A stretch of 36,140 bases of DNA from Planctomycetaceae bacterium (GCA_002709225.1 PAQH01000102.1:1-36140); one strand, 5' to 3'. Shown: positions 24,205 to 33,300, counted from the stretch's first letter. The notes: generated by a model from the letters alone, not told the origin. Numbers and translations: made by a program.

Positions 24205-27200
24205 ATGCCCGACTCCCGCAACCACAATCTCCTCTGCGGCGCACTGGCCCTGCATAACGACCTAGTTCGTGGTGATCAACTTAATGACGCGCTGGACACC
24301 TGGGTGGAAACACCAACCCAGTCACTGGTAGACATTCTCCTTGCGCAACAGGCGATCGACGATACGGCGCACCAATTGCTGGGAAATCTGGTCCAGCGAC
24401 ACCTTTCCGTCCACGGTGGAACGGCCGAAAACAGCCTCGAGGCGCTCGCGATCGAAGTGCGGTTTAGCGACCCTCTGATTAGCCTGCGTCAACGCGCCGA
24501 CCACCACCAGGCCGCCGGTGATGAGCCGCCTACCCGCATCGTCGATCCCGAACAGACCGTCGCCGCACCTGGGGTCAGCGTCAGCTTCGCAGAACCCATC
24601 ACCACGCCTGGGGATCGGTTCAATGTCTTGCGACTGCACGGCAAGGGAGGGATCGGCAAAGTCTCGGTCGCACAAGACACCGAACTACATCGGGAAGTCG
24701 CCTTCAAGGAACTCCAACAGCGGTTTGCCGACGACACCAACAGCCGCGGCCGGTTCTTGCGCGAGGCCGAAATCACGGGCAATCTGGAGCATCCGGGAAT
24801 TGTGCCCGTGTATGGGCGCGGTGAATATCCAGACGGTCGCCCTTACTACGCGATGCGTCTGATTCAAGGAGAACGGCTGCAAGATGCGGCCGATCGCTTC
24901 CACCAGGAGTCTGGCAGTTGGTCAGCGCGGACATTTCGGCAGTTACTGGCCCATTTCCTGGATGTCTGTCATGTCATCGAGTACGCGCACAGCCGCCACG
25001 TCTTGCACCGGGACGTCAAGCCGACCAACATCATGTTGGGTAAGTTCGGGGAAACACTGGTAGTGGACTGGGGAGCCGCCAAGGCGATTGGCACCGATGA
25101 GGATCTTGGCGCCGGTACGGAATCAGTCCTGCTGCCCGCGGCGGATCGTGACACCGCGGCTACCGAAATGGGAAGCACCATCGGTACGCCTTCATACATG
25201 AGTCCCGAACAGGCGCGGGGTGACCACACCGAAGTCGGGCCCGCTAGTGACGTCTATAACCTGGGCGCCACGCTCTATTACCTGCTGGCTGGCGGAGCGC
25301 CGATCCGGGGCACCGATCTCACCCGAATCGTCCAACAAGTCCAAACCGGTGATTTTCCAGAGCCACGCGAGGTAAACCCACAGATCCCCGGCGCGCTGAA
25401 TGCCATCTGCTTGAAGGCCATGGCGTTGGAACCTAGGAACCGTTATACGTCGGCTGCGTTGCTGGCCGATGACGTCGAACGGTACCTGGCGGACGAAACC
25501 ACCACCGTGTACCACGAACCGGTGCTGGCAAGCTGGCAACGCTGGATGCGAAGACACCCGGCAGTGACCGCCACGGGCGCCGCCACGCTGGTGCTGGGAT
25601 TGGCCAGTGCGATCACCCTGACGAGTGTCGTTGCCAGCAGCAACCGACTGCTGGCAACCAAGAACAGCGAACTGGAAACCGCCAACCGGGCCGAACGAAC
25701 CGCGTGGATCGAAACCGACCAGAGGCGCCAAGAAGCCGAGCAGGCACAAATCCAAGCACAACGCGCCCAAGAAGTCGCAGAGAACGCACGCCAGAAGTCG
25801 CAGGCAATACTCACCTTCCTTAAGGATGACATCCTCGCCGCGGCGCGGCCCGACGATGGCGCGGGTGGGCTGGGCGTCAACACCACGATCCGGGCAGCAC
25901 TGGACGCGGCCGAGCCGCAGATCGCCCCAGATTTCAACAACGCGCCCGACGTCGAATTGGCCATGCGAGACATCCTGGGAACCAGCTATACCAAACTGGG
26001 CGAGGCGACCAAGGCGGTCTCCCAACTGCAAACTGCCCACACACTGGCCGTCCGCGAGTTCGGAAAACAACATCCGACCACCTTGTCGATCCTCAGTCAC
26101 CTGGCAACAGCGCAACAGGCGGCCGGCCAGCTCGAGATCGCGTTACCACTCCACCAACAAGTACTGCAAACGCAAAGAGACCAACTCGGCCCTCAGCATC
26201 GCTTAACGCTCAAAGCGATGAACGACCTGGCGGTTGCCTACGATGACGCAGGTCAACCGGCCGAAGCGATCAAACTGCACGAGCAGGTGTTGCAAGCATA
26301 CAAAACGATCCTCGGCCCCAGCGACCGCGAGACGATCGCCAGCATGGGAAACCTGGGAGTGGTCTACCGCTCAGTGGGACGCCTTACTGAGGCCCTGCAT
26401 ATACACGAAGAGGCCGTCCGACTGGCCCAACAAGAGTGGGGCCTCCGCGACCTCGGCACCATAACCGCCATGCAATATCTGGCCGTCGATTACGCCGACG
26501 CCGAGCGGTTCCCCGAAGCCGTCACCCTGTATCGACAAGTCCTAGCACACCGCCAGGAACTATTGGGAACAGATCACCCCCGTACCCTCGGGGTCATGAA
26601 CAATCTGGCAGAAGCCTATCGGCTCAGCGGCAAACTAGCAGACGCGATCCCACTCTGGGAGGCCGCCTTCAAGCAATTTCAAAGGAAGCTGGGGCCCGCT
26701 CACCCCAACACGCTGGCCACCCTCAACAACCTGGCAACCGGGTATCGATCCAGCGGTCGCGCCAGCGAAGCACTGATGTTGTTTGAAACAAATCTGGGTC
26801 AACTGCGCAACAAGTTGGGAGCCGACCACCCCAACACACTCGGCGCCATGAATAACCTGGCTTCGACCTACCGTTCCGCTGGGCGATTACAGGACGCCGC
26901 CAGCATGTTCCAGCAGGCCCGACAGGGGCTAGAGGCCAAACTCGGTCCCCAACATCCCAACACGTTGCTGGTAATGTTCAACTTGGGCAATACGCTGCTG
27001 GCGGGCAAACAGTACCGCCAAGCCTTGGCACTCTTTACACAAGTCCGAGAAGCAGCCTCAGAACCGTGGGGGCCAGAACACCGGGTTACGCTGGCCGCCT
27101 GGAAAGGCGAAGCCAATGTCCACGACGCACAAAAACGTTGGGCTGAGGCACTGGCCATCTACGCGAGGTTGCTGCCCCTCCAGGAAAGCAGGCTGGGCGC

Positions 27201-27762
27201 ACAAAACCCGGCAACCCAGACTATCCGCCTGGCCGCAGCCAGGCTCTACCTGGTCACCGGGCAGGCCGAACAGGGATTCCCCCTGGTGGCACAGTGGGTC
27301 GAAATCCAGCGCGAGCAAATGGCGCAGCAACCGCTTCACTTCGCCCGCCAGCTGGCGCCAGTCTGTCACGATCTATTGCAGGCCAAACAGTTTTCGCAGG
27401 CGGCCGGGTATCTCCGTGAATGTCTGCAACTGCACCAGCAGCACCTGCCCCAGGCATGGGTTACCGCGGACGTACAAAGTATGCTGGGTGCCGCCCTGCT
27501 GGGTCAGGGACAACGGCTCCTGGATTCCGATCGCGCCGCGGCGGTCAAGCAATTTGAGGCGGCCGAACCACTCCTGTTGGAAAGTGTGGCCGCTCTGGAA
27601 AAATCCCTGGAATCCCCCCACCCGCCCGCCACGCACCGTGTGACGACAGCCATCCGGCGGCTGATCGCGCTCTACCAGTCGTGGGAGAAACCGGCAGCGG
27701 TCGCCGCGTGGCGTGCCAGACTGCCCCAGCCGGCAGAAGTTCCGCCTGGGCCGCGTCCCTGA
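24205..27762 (+). CDS. Ser/Thr protein kinase with transmembrane segment and TPR sensor domain
   Basis: 1185 residues. Residues 1-75 are the planctomycete kinase-associated N-terminal domain (GALALHNDLVRGDQL...). The Hanks-type kinase spans about 135-435: glycine loop GKGGIGKV from 146, ATP-binding Lys168 (VAFK), catalytic Asp270 in HRDVKPTNIM, metal-binding Asp288 in a DWG variant of DFG, and SPE (333-335) for APE. All catalytic residues are present, so activity is expected. One transmembrane helix lies at about 453-476, then a charged coiled coil. At least eight 42-residue TPRs of the kinesin-light-chain type (LGxxHPxTLxxxxNLAxxYxxxGR) fill about 575-1000, followed by degenerate helices. 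By topology the TPRs are extracytoplasmic, suggesting a receptor kinase recognising proteins. Substrates are unknown. A longer frame upstream has no start codon, so ATG 24205 is used. Confidence 0.93.
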   Translation: MPDSRNHNLLCGALALHNDLVRGDQLNDALDTWVETPTQSLVDILLAQQAIDDTAHQLLGNLVQRHLSVHGGTAENSLEALAIEVRFSDPLISLRQRADHHQAAGDEPPTRIVDPEQTVAAPGVSVSFAEPITTPGDRFNVLRLHGKGGIGKVSVAQDTELHREVAFKELQQRFADDTNSRGRFLREAEITGNLEHPGIVPVYGRGEYPDGRPYYAMRLIQGERLQDAADRFHQESGSWSARTFRQLLAHFLDVCHVIEYAHSRHVLHRDVKPTNIMLGKFGETLVVDWGAAKAIGTDEDLGAGTESVLLPAADRDTAATEMGSTIGTPSYMSPEQARGDHTEVGPASDVYNLGATLYYLLAGGAPIRGTDLTRIVQQVQTGDFPEPREVNPQIPGALNAICLKAMALEPRNRYTSAALLADDVERYLADETTTVYHEPVLASWQRWMRRHPAVTATGAATLVLGLASAITLTSVVASSNRLLATKNSELETANRAERTAWIETDQRRQEAEQAQIQAQRAQEVAENARQKSQAILTFLKDDILAAARPDDGAGGLGVNTTIRAALDAAEPQIAPDFNNAPDVELAMRDILGTSYTKLGEATKAVSQLQTAHTLAVREFGKQHPTTLSILSHLATAQQAAGQLEIALPLHQQVLQTQRDQLGPQHRLTLKAMNDLAVAYDDAGQPAEAIKLHEQVLQAYKTILGPSDRETIASMGNLGVVYRSVGRLTEALHIHEEAVRLAQQEWGLRDLGTITAMQYLAVDYADAERFPEAVTLYRQVLAHRQELLGTDHPRTLGVMNNLAEAYRLSGKLADAIPLWEAAFKQFQRKLGPAHPNTLATLNNLATGYRSSGRASEALMLFETNLGQLRNKLGADHPNTLGAMNNLASTYRSAGRLQDAASMFQQARQGLEAKLGPQHPNTLLVMFNLGNTLLAGKQYRQALALFTQVREAASEPWGPEHRVTLAAWKGEANVHDAQKRWAEALAIYARLLPLQESRLGAQNPATQTIRLAAARLYLVTGQAEQGFPLVAQWVEIQREQMAQQPLHFARQLAPVCHDLLQAKQFSQAAGYLRECLQLHQQHLPQAWVTADVQSMLGAALLGQGQRLLDSDRAAAVKQFEAAEPLLLESVAALEKSLESPHPPATHRVTTAIRRLIALYQSWEKPAAVAAWRARLPQPAEVPPGPRP

Positions 27763-27810
27763 TCGGGCAGTCGCGATGCACCACCACGACCTGGTTGTGC
27801 TCTGCGGAAC

Positions 27811-27838
27811 GCTCGCCTGCACGGGTGGCCAGGCAAGC
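27811..27838. terminator. Candidate bidirectional hairpin between convergent genes
   Basis: GCTCGCCTG and CAGGCAAGC pair with one C-A mismatch around a ten-base loop, in the 75-base gap between the kinase gene and the convergent MFS gene. It lacks a T tract, so termination would have to be Rho-dependent or weak. Confidence 0.3.
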
Positions 27839-29121
27839 TAGTCCGGCTGCCGGTCGCGTGCCAGCGTGCGCCTCACCAGATGCCACAACGCCACAATCGC
27901 CACGCAGAGGACCCCCACAAACGCCAAGAATACGTGCCGCAAGTCGCGAATCACACCTTCATCCCGCAACCAGCCCACCACCAGGTAAGGCCAGGAACCC
28001 AGCAGGCCGGCAATCACGTTCAACAACCCGATCGCAGTCGAGCGGGCTGCCGGATCGACCACTTCAAAGGTGGTGGCCCAGAGGTTGGAGAGGTAGAGCC
28101 AGAACCCGACACCACACAGCAACAAGGCAAGCTGAATCATTGCCTGCGAATCGACCAAGGCGATCACCAGGACTGATGGCGCGGTGACTGTCAGGCCCAG
28201 AATCTGCACACCAAAGCGTCCCCCGATCCAGTGCCGCGTCCAGCGGTCAGCCAGCCAACCGCCGACAAACAATCCAATCACTGTGCCAATCTGGGGCGCC
28301 AGTGTCGATAATAGACCTGCCTCGGCCAGCTTCACGCCGTAGTGCTCATAAAAGTGCCGCGGCAAAAAGTACCCGAGCTGTTGCCACACGTTACTGGCCA
28401 GCAGGTAGGCCACCGCCAGCAGCAGAAAACTCGGCACCGACAACACCGCCAGTAGCGTTCTGGCCAACGACTGCTGCACCAGGTCGACAACCGGCGCCGT
28501 AGTGGCGACCTGTGTCCGCTGCGGCTCGCGCAGATACCCAGCTAACACGCCGAGCACCACCAGACCCATGCCGCCGAAGCAGAACATCGCCTGGCGCCAA
28601 CCCCATTGGTCGGCGACGTAACCGCCCACCAAGCCGGCCACGATGACCGAAAACGGACTGGAGAGTAAATAGACACTCACAGCCCGTGAACGGTTGCGCT
28701 GCGTGAAGCAGTCCGCCATGATCCCGGCGATCGCTGGCACGTTGGCCGCCTGCGTAATCGCCAGCAGAATCCGCAGCGCCAGCAAATCCCAGAATCCCTG
28801 TGCCAGTCCCATCCCCATGAATGCGGCCGTGCTCAACAACAACGACCAGATCAACACCGCACGGCGCCGATAGCGGTCACTCAAATAGCCAACGAATAGT
28901 GCAGCAAAGGCATAAAAGAACTGAAATGCCCAAGCCAGAGAATTGAGTTGCAGTTCGCTCAGTCCCAGCTCGTCACGGATGGGCGGCTGAATGTAGTTGA
29001 GGACATAGCGGTGTGTATAGAGGGTGAAGTAATTGACAAACAGCAGGCTCAGAATGAACCAGCGGTCGTGCGTTCCGCGGTCGTCCAGCCGTCCGTCGGA
29101 TGTGACTGTGAGTGAGGACAT
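27838..29121 (-). CDS. MFS transporter
   Basis: Inner-membrane transporter of about 427 residues with roughly twelve hydrophobic segments. Helix 1 contains FVNYFTLYTHRYVLNYIQP, followed by an ELGLS loop, the FFYAFAALFVGYLSDRYRRR signature between helices 2 and 3, and RILLAITQAANVPAIAGI in helix 4. The layout resembles hexuronate/sugar-phosphate and Spinster-like MFS exporters or importers; the substrate is not readable. ATG 29121 is preferred over an upstream GTG because the longer form would overlap the end of the upstream gene, adds a proline/arginine-rich non-membrane stretch, and a GGA lies near this ATG. It lies 73 bases downstream of the peptidase-like gene on the same strand, so the two may be co-transcribed. 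Confidence 0.85.
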   Translation of the reverse strand: MSSLTVTSDGRLDDRGTHDRWFILSLLFVNYFTLYTHRYVLNYIQPPIRDELGLSELQLNSLAWAFQFFYAFAALFVGYLSDRYRRRAVLIWSLLLSTAAFMGMGLAQGFWDLLALRILLAITQAANVPAIAGIMADCFTQRNRSRAVSVYLLSSPFSVIVAGLVGGYVADQWGWRQAMFCFGGMGLVVLGVLAGYLREPQRTQVATTAPVVDLVQQSLARTLLAVLSVPSFLLLAVAYLLASNVWQQLGYFLPRHFYEHYGVKLAEAGLLSTLAPQIGTVIGLFVGGWLADRWTRHWIGGRFGVQILGLTVTAPSVLVIALVDSQAMIQLALLLCGVGFWLYLSNLWATTFEVVDPAARSTAIGLLNVIAGLLGSWPYLVVGWLRDEGVIRDLRHVFLAFVGVLCVAIVALWHLVRRTLARDRQPD

Positions 29122-29194
29122 GACGCTTCCATTAGATGGCGGACAACCGCCTGGGCCGAGTAATCGCGGGCGGGCGATCAGAACGCCAAGCGGT

Positions 29195-30553
29195 CTATTT
29201 TGCGGGCGCGGGGTCCGGGGGCAAACAAGGTCGTAGCGCCGGGTCGCCCAGCGTGACATACAGCAACCGGTTCTGAGGAATCCGCCGCAGCTGGAGCTGG
29301 TCGGCCGGTATCACGAACCGGCCTGTGCGGAAACCCCGCATGGCGATAATCGCGTTGAGTAACCGCTGATGCGACTCGCCGATCGTCTGCCCTTGCAGCC
29401 AGCCTTCCAGGAGGGGGAACAAGTGCGGAAAGCCGGCGCTCAATCGCATGTGCCCGAAAAACACCGTGGCACCTTGATCGATGGCGCGCAGCGCAAAGGA
29501 CTGCCGGTCCTCGACGCGATAGCCGCCGGGCGCCTGCTTGAGGGCAGCCAGATCCGACCGCGCCGGTGAGACGGCAAAGCAGGAACCACTCAACATTAAC
29601 TTGCCAGCCAGATCTCCAGGGAGGCCCTCCAGATCGACACCACACGACATACCCGGAATCCCGTGGCCATGCATCACCACCAGCGATGCCTGGCCCAGCG
29701 CCTGGGAAACCGGCGCCGGAAAACTGCGGACAAAACGCTGGCCCTCGGTAGCGCGGAGATTCCAGATTTGTTGACCCTTCAACTCCACAGCCCCCCGTGA
29801 CCGGTTCCCGTAGACGGCCACAATCGGCGTCGGTACCTGCCAGCGGGCAAACCACTTTCGCAGCACGGCCGCTTTCTGGAGCGAACGCAATTCAGAGGCC
29901 GTGCGGACCTGGCTGAGCGCCAGTGGCCGGAGTTCTGCGGGCCGGCGCGACTGATGCTCAATCGAACGTTGGATGAGTGCCGCAAACGGTTTGGCAGCGG
30001 ACGCGAGCAGCACGCCGGGAAACAGATCCAGCTGAGGGTCTTCGTCAAGCGTTGCGGCCACTTCCCAGATCGCCAGCAGCGTGTTTTCGCGAAACGACTC
30101 CAGACGGGGCGCGATGGCCAGGAAACGGACATCCAGGTTCTGTAATTTCTGCCGCAGCTCGGCGCGCTGAGCTGGCTCGGCAGGTAACCGAGTGAGATCA
30201 TCGAATGTCAGAATCGTCCCTCCCCGCGCCGCCGCCAGGCGCGCCAGCGGGATTCGGAAGGCCGGATCCTGATGGTCGGTGAGGATCACGTAGGCGCTGC
30301 CCGTTACCACATGCGGTTGCGTCTTGAGAATAAATGCAGAAGTCCGTGCCGTCTGACGATCGGGGAGCGCCTGGCGATCGACCCGCAAGAACTGGTCCAC
30401 CGCGAGAATTGGTAAATCTCCAACCCGCTCAGGCACCGCGGTACCTGCCACGTCTGCGGCATGGAGCGTCGCAGCAATCGATGACAACCCAAGCAAACCC
30501 AACCACCAGACCCTCTGAGACACACTTCCTGCCCGTACCACATTCGTCTCCAC
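29195..30553 (-). CDS. Secreted clan CD cysteine-peptidase-like protein (gingipain C25/caspase-fold)
   Basis: 452 residues, not matching a family I can name with certainty. A signal peptide lies at about 14-33 (WWLGLLGLSSIAATLHAA). Residues about 40-250 contain alternating beta/alpha segments such as YVILTDH and VPTPIVAVYGN. Then two hallmarks of clan CD peptidases appear: a hydrophobic strand ending in His-Gly (LVVMHGHG, His295/His297) and a second ending in Ser-Cys (LMLSGSCFA, Cys325). The His-to-Cys spacing of about 28-30 is near that of gingipain R. The C-terminal part (GDPALRPCLP) also resembles peptidase C25 ends. The start is GTG with GAGGAG six bases before it. It may be a processing peptidase for secreted proteins. 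The assignment is by motif, not full-length similarity. Confidence 0.6.
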   Translation of the reverse strand: METNVVRAGSVSQRVWWLGLLGLSSIAATLHAADVAGTAVPERVGDLPILAVDQFLRVDRQALPDRQTARTSAFILKTQPHVVTGSAYVILTDHQDPAFRIPLARLAAARGGTILTFDDLTRLPAEPAQRAELRQKLQNLDVRFLAIAPRLESFRENTLLAIWEVAATLDEDPQLDLFPGVLLASAAKPFAALIQRSIEHQSRRPAELRPLALSQVRTASELRSLQKAAVLRKWFARWQVPTPIVAVYGNRSRGAVELKGQQIWNLRATEGQRFVRSFPAPVSQALGQASLVVMHGHGIPGMSCGVDLEGLPGDLAGKLMLSGSCFAVSPARSDLAALKQAPGGYRVEDRQSFALRAIDQGATVFFGHMRLSAGFPHLFPLLEGWLQGQTIGESHQRLLNAIIAMRGFRTGRFVIPADQLQLRRIPQNRLLYVTLGDPALRPCLPPDPAPAK

Positions 30554-30747
30554 GGATCGCTCCTCTTATCAAGGATATCGATGTCTCTTGGCCCCAGGGC
30601 CCAGTTCAGTGACCCAGTAAATCGTTATACTAGTTTCGCTGCGGAACGCAGCTCCCTCGGCGAATCACCTGAGGAAGATGGAGTCCGCCGCTGCACCGCT
30701 TATCGTAGGCCCTGCATTGACGATCTTCAAACATTCCCTTGCAAACC

Positions 30748-30753
30748 AGAGGA
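30748..30753 (+). promoter_or_regulatory. Ribosome binding site fixing a GTG start for the amidohydrolase
   Basis: AGAGGA lies eight bases before GTG 30762, the start that places the Tat motif at the N-terminus. A -10-like TATACT (30626-30631) lies further upstream in the same divergent gap. Confidence 0.6.
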
Positions 30754-30761
30754 AATGCCTC

Positions 30762-31727
30762 GTGACCACCCGACGCACGTTACTCGCTGGTAGCCTGGCC
30801 AGCGCTGCCACGCTCTCCCTGTCACCAAGCAGCGCCGCGCGCGCCACGACTGCCGAGCCGGCGCTAGACATCATCGACTGTCACACGCACTTCTACGACC
30901 CTACCCGTCCTGACGGTATTCCCCGGCCCCGCAAAGACTCTCCCTTGTACCGCACGGTCCTGCCCAAACACCTGCGGGCAGAACCCCAGTACAAACCGGT
31001 CACCGGCACGGTCATCGTTGAGGCCAGTGAGCGGCTGGAAGACAATCAATGGCTGCTCGATCTGGCACGCGATGATCCCTTCGTAGTGGGCATTGTGGGA
31101 CGCCTCGATCCCACCAGTTCCGACTACGCGAAACACCTCAAGCGGTTTGCCGCCAACCCGTTGTTCCGGGGTATTCGCGTCAACGACCAGGTGGTCACCA
31201 AGGTACTGGCGGCTGACAAAGCGGCTGCTTTCAAGTTGCTGGGCACACACGACCTGGAGCTGGATGTGATCGGCGGCCCGACCAGCCCACTGGTGGTCGA
31301 CCGCCTGGCCAAGCTGCTGCCCGACTTGCGACTGATCATCAACCATATCGCCAACGTTCCGATCACCAAGGACCCACCGCCGGCCAATTGGGTCGGGGCG
31401 ATGCGGGCGGCGGCCCGACACCCCAACGTCTACTGCAAAGTCTCGGCGCTGGTCTGGGGAGCTGCCCAGGGCGGTCGCAAACCGCCCAGCGATCTGGACT
31501 TTTATCGCCCCTACCTGGACATCGTCTTCGACGCCTGGGGAGAAGATCGGGTGATCTACGGGAGCGACTGGCCCGTCTCGGCCCTAGCAGCCGATTACCG
31601 CACTCAACAAAAACTAATTCTCGATTACGTCGCGGAACGCGGCCTGGCAGCCACGCGCAAATTCTGTTCACTCAACGCCCAGGTGGCCTACAAGTGGGTA
31701 GAACGGAAAGGGCGAAAGAAAACCTGA
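30762..31727 (+). CDS. Tat-exported amidohydrolase (amidohydrolase-2, lactonase-like)
   Basis: About 321 residues. The GTG start gives VTTRRTLLAGSLA, a twin-arginine signal, followed by a weakly hydrophobic run and an ARA site, so Tat export with a bound metal is likely. The metal-dependent TIM barrel shows His41 and His43 (DCHTHF), His195 (NHIAN), and the catalytic Asp269 in YGSDWP. This is the amidohydrolase-2 arrangement found in fuconolactonase-like and 2-pyrone-4,6-dicarboxylate lactonase-like enzymes, which hydrolyse lactones in sugar-acid and aromatic breakdown. Whether the substrate is a sugar lactone is inference, supported by the sugar-acid-type enzymes in the window. It is transcribed away from the clan CD peptidase gene. 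Confidence 0.88.
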   Translation: MTTRRTLLAGSLASAATLSLSPSSAARATTAEPALDIIDCHTHFYDPTRPDGIPRPRKDSPLYRTVLPKHLRAEPQYKPVTGTVIVEASERLEDNQWLLDLARDDPFVVGIVGRLDPTSSDYAKHLKRFAANPLFRGIRVNDQVVTKVLAADKAAAFKLLGTHDLELDVIGGPTSPLVVDRLAKLLPDLRLIINHIANVPITKDPPPANWVGAMRAAARHPNVYCKVSALVWGAAQGGRKPPSDLDFYRPYLDIVFDAWGEDRVIYGSDWPVSALAADYRTQQKLILDYVAERGLAATRKFCSLNAQVAYKWVERKGRKKT

Positions 31728-31775
31728 AAATCACACCACTGGTGTACGTCAGCAAGAGACAGCCTGCTTCTGCCC

Positions 31776-31806
31776 TGGACACGTTTTCGCTTCCGGAGGC
31801 TATAAT
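31776..31806 (+). promoter_or_regulatory. Strong-looking promoter for the lipoprotein gene
   Basis: A perfect TATAAT is preceded, 19 bases upstream, by TGGACA, one base from the TTGACA consensus. It lies about 110 bases before the lipoprotein ATG. A 6-1-6 dyad, ACACCA-C-TGGTGT, lies at 31733-31745, just upstream, and could be an operator. The long leader contains a direct repeat. Confidence 0.5.
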
Positions 31807-31874
31807 AGGGCGAGTCCGTTGCTGTGGTGTCATTGGTCAAACTACCTGCAAGTCCGCGGCGTAATGGAGTGCCA

Positions 31875-31904
31875 TCTTGTACAGCCAACGTCTTGTACAA
31901 CCAA
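31875..31904. repeat. Direct repeat TCTTGTACA(G/A)CCAA in the lipoprotein leader
   Basis: Two 14-base copies differing at one position start 16 bases apart, ending just before the ribosome site AAGGA. The second contains the perfect palindrome TTGTACAA. Being inside the predicted leader transcript, it could be a DNA operator or an RNA-level element. Confidence 0.55.
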
Positions 31905-31917
31905 AAAGGAATTTCCC

Positions 31918-32439
31918 ATGAAGCGCGTTCTGGGTTTACTGTTGCTGGCAAGTTGGCTGGGGTGCGGCTCCGCGGACAATGCGGAAAACACGGCCAATCA
32001 AGTCGACCCGGACGCCGGTGTCGAAACGCTGACAACGCCTGGCTCCGCTAGCGAAGCGTCAGCGGAGAACGAAATGGATGCCGACCAGGCCAAGATGCTG
32101 GAAGGCCTGGTCGAGTCCCTCCAGAAAGCGGAAGCCGAAGGGAACCGGCGGGACGCCGGCGGTATTGACTTCGCCGGCGGCAACGCGAACGATGCGGAGA
32201 ACTCATTCGCAGAGACCGGTCCCTCCTTGAGCGAACGGCTCGACGGAGCGCTGGAGCAGGCATCGTATCTGGGGAAAAGATCACTCGCCGGCAAAGGCCC
32301 TTTCAATGCCGTACTGCGGGCATTCACGAAAGCGGCGGGGCTGACGCCACCGACCACGGATGAAACGGCAGATCCGGAAGACGGCGACGGAGAGGTAGTC
32401 GTCGAGAGCGAAAGCGAAGAAGTTGACGAATCGCCGTGA
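31918..32439 (+). CDS. Small acidic lipoprotein candidate
   Basis: 173 residues, no recognised domain. The N-terminus MKRVLGLLLLASWLGC is a classical short lipoprotein signal: two basic residues, a leucine-rich core and a cysteine at 16. The residues before the cysteine (W-L-G) are a relaxed form of the lipobox. The mature part is acidic and low in complexity, rich in Ala, Glu, Asp, Gly and Asn. Only one likely helix (EMDADQAKMLEGLVESLQKA) and a short segment (AFTKAAGLTPP) look structured. The tail is a run of Glu, Ser and Val. AAGGA lies seven bases before the ATG, and a strong-looking promoter lies upstream, suggesting high expression. Location is probably a membrane surface; function unknown. 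Confidence 0.75.
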   Translation: MKRVLGLLLLASWLGCGSADNAENTANQVDPDAGVETLTTPGSASEASAENEMDADQAKMLEGLVESLQKAEAEGNRRDAGGIDFAGGNANDAENSFAETGPSLSERLDGALEQASYLGKRSLAGKGPFNAVLRAFTKAAGLTPPTTDETADPEDGDGEVVVESESEEVDESP

Positions 32440-32655
32440 GCACCGCCCGCAAGAGGTAACGCGGAACGTTTGTCGAGAGTCGGCTCACAGCCATAGAACT
32501 TACCTAGCGTTGTGACCCCATAGCACTGCTCAGGGCGGCTCGACTCAACACACTACCACGCGGCGGCTGGCCTCAATCACAAACGGCTGTTCAACGACGG
32601 GGCCTGGGCCGAGATGGTACCGACCCTCACACCTGGCCCGCTTCCCCCCTCACGA

Positions 32656-33180
32656 TTATCCACGCGCCCCGGCTTCCCAACACTGATGTATGAGTTCGTA
32701 CAGCCAAACGAAATTGGCCAGTGCTGCCAGGTACAACATACAGAGGTTGACCGATAACTTTCGCTGCGCGAGACATTGAACCAGGCTGATAAACAACACC
32801 GCCGCGGAAAAGACGAATGCCAGTAGCAGTCCGCTCAGCGACGTAATGTCAGGTTGCCAGACACTCGCGGCGAGCAACGATGCCAACACCAGCGTATGCA
32901 CGAAGATAATCACGGCAAATAACCAGCCCCAATGGTAGCCGGTCCGCCGTACACTGCAGACACCACCGACTAGCAGGGGAACCGCCAATGCCAACAGCGG
33001 CCCGCCACGCGTCCAACCGGTCACGTCGCGAAAGTCCATTGCCGCGACCGCGATCCGCACCACTACCAACAGGCCACTCCATACCACCGCCCAGCAGGTG
33101 CACCGTATGACCGCCCAGACAACGCCAGAGAGACGTGGCGTTTGTCGAACCGACTCCAGACTATCATGACGTTCAGGCAA
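32656..33180 (-). CDS. Small multi-pass membrane protein
   Basis: About 174 residues of unknown function. There are five probable hydrophobic helices: one from about residue 20 (VVWAVIR to VRIAVAA), LLALAVPLLVGGVC, LFAVIIFVHTLVLASLLAASV, GLLLAFVFSAAVLFISLVQ, and MLYLAALANFVWLYELI. Short, partly basic loops separate them. There is no ATG in frame at the N-terminus; TTG at 33180 or TTG at 33240 are the possible starts. The first is shown because the second would overlap the upstream region of the divergent LRR gene. Start certainty is low. The reading frame is well supported by its membrane pattern, but this could still be a non-coding stretch. Confidence 0.55.
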   Translation of the reverse strand: MPERHDSLESVRQTPRLSGVVWAVIRCTCWAVVWSGLLVVVRIAVAAMDFRDVTGWTRGGPLLALAVPLLVGGVCSVRRTGYHWGWLFAVIIFVHTLVLASLLAASVWQPDITSLSGLLLAFVFSAAVLFISLVQCLAQRKLSVNLCMLYLAALANFVWLYELIHQCWEAGARG

Positions 33181-33300
33181 CGGATTTGGTCCAGAAGATA
33201 ATAATGGGCTCGCCTCGTGGCCGGCGAGCAAGCAGCCCAACTACTTGTACCCCAGAGCTGCACCGTAGCATATTACGCCAAGTCAGAGGACCGCTACTCG

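Noticed and set aside
24205-27762. Kinase-TPR gene as part of a phage-defence system
   Set aside because: Such kinases are common signalling proteins in planctomycetes, and no nuclease, NTPase or other defence partner adjoins it.
29122-29259. Longer form of the second MFS gene
   Set aside because: It would overlap the upstream peptidase-like gene, and the added residues are proline/arginine-rich without membrane character.
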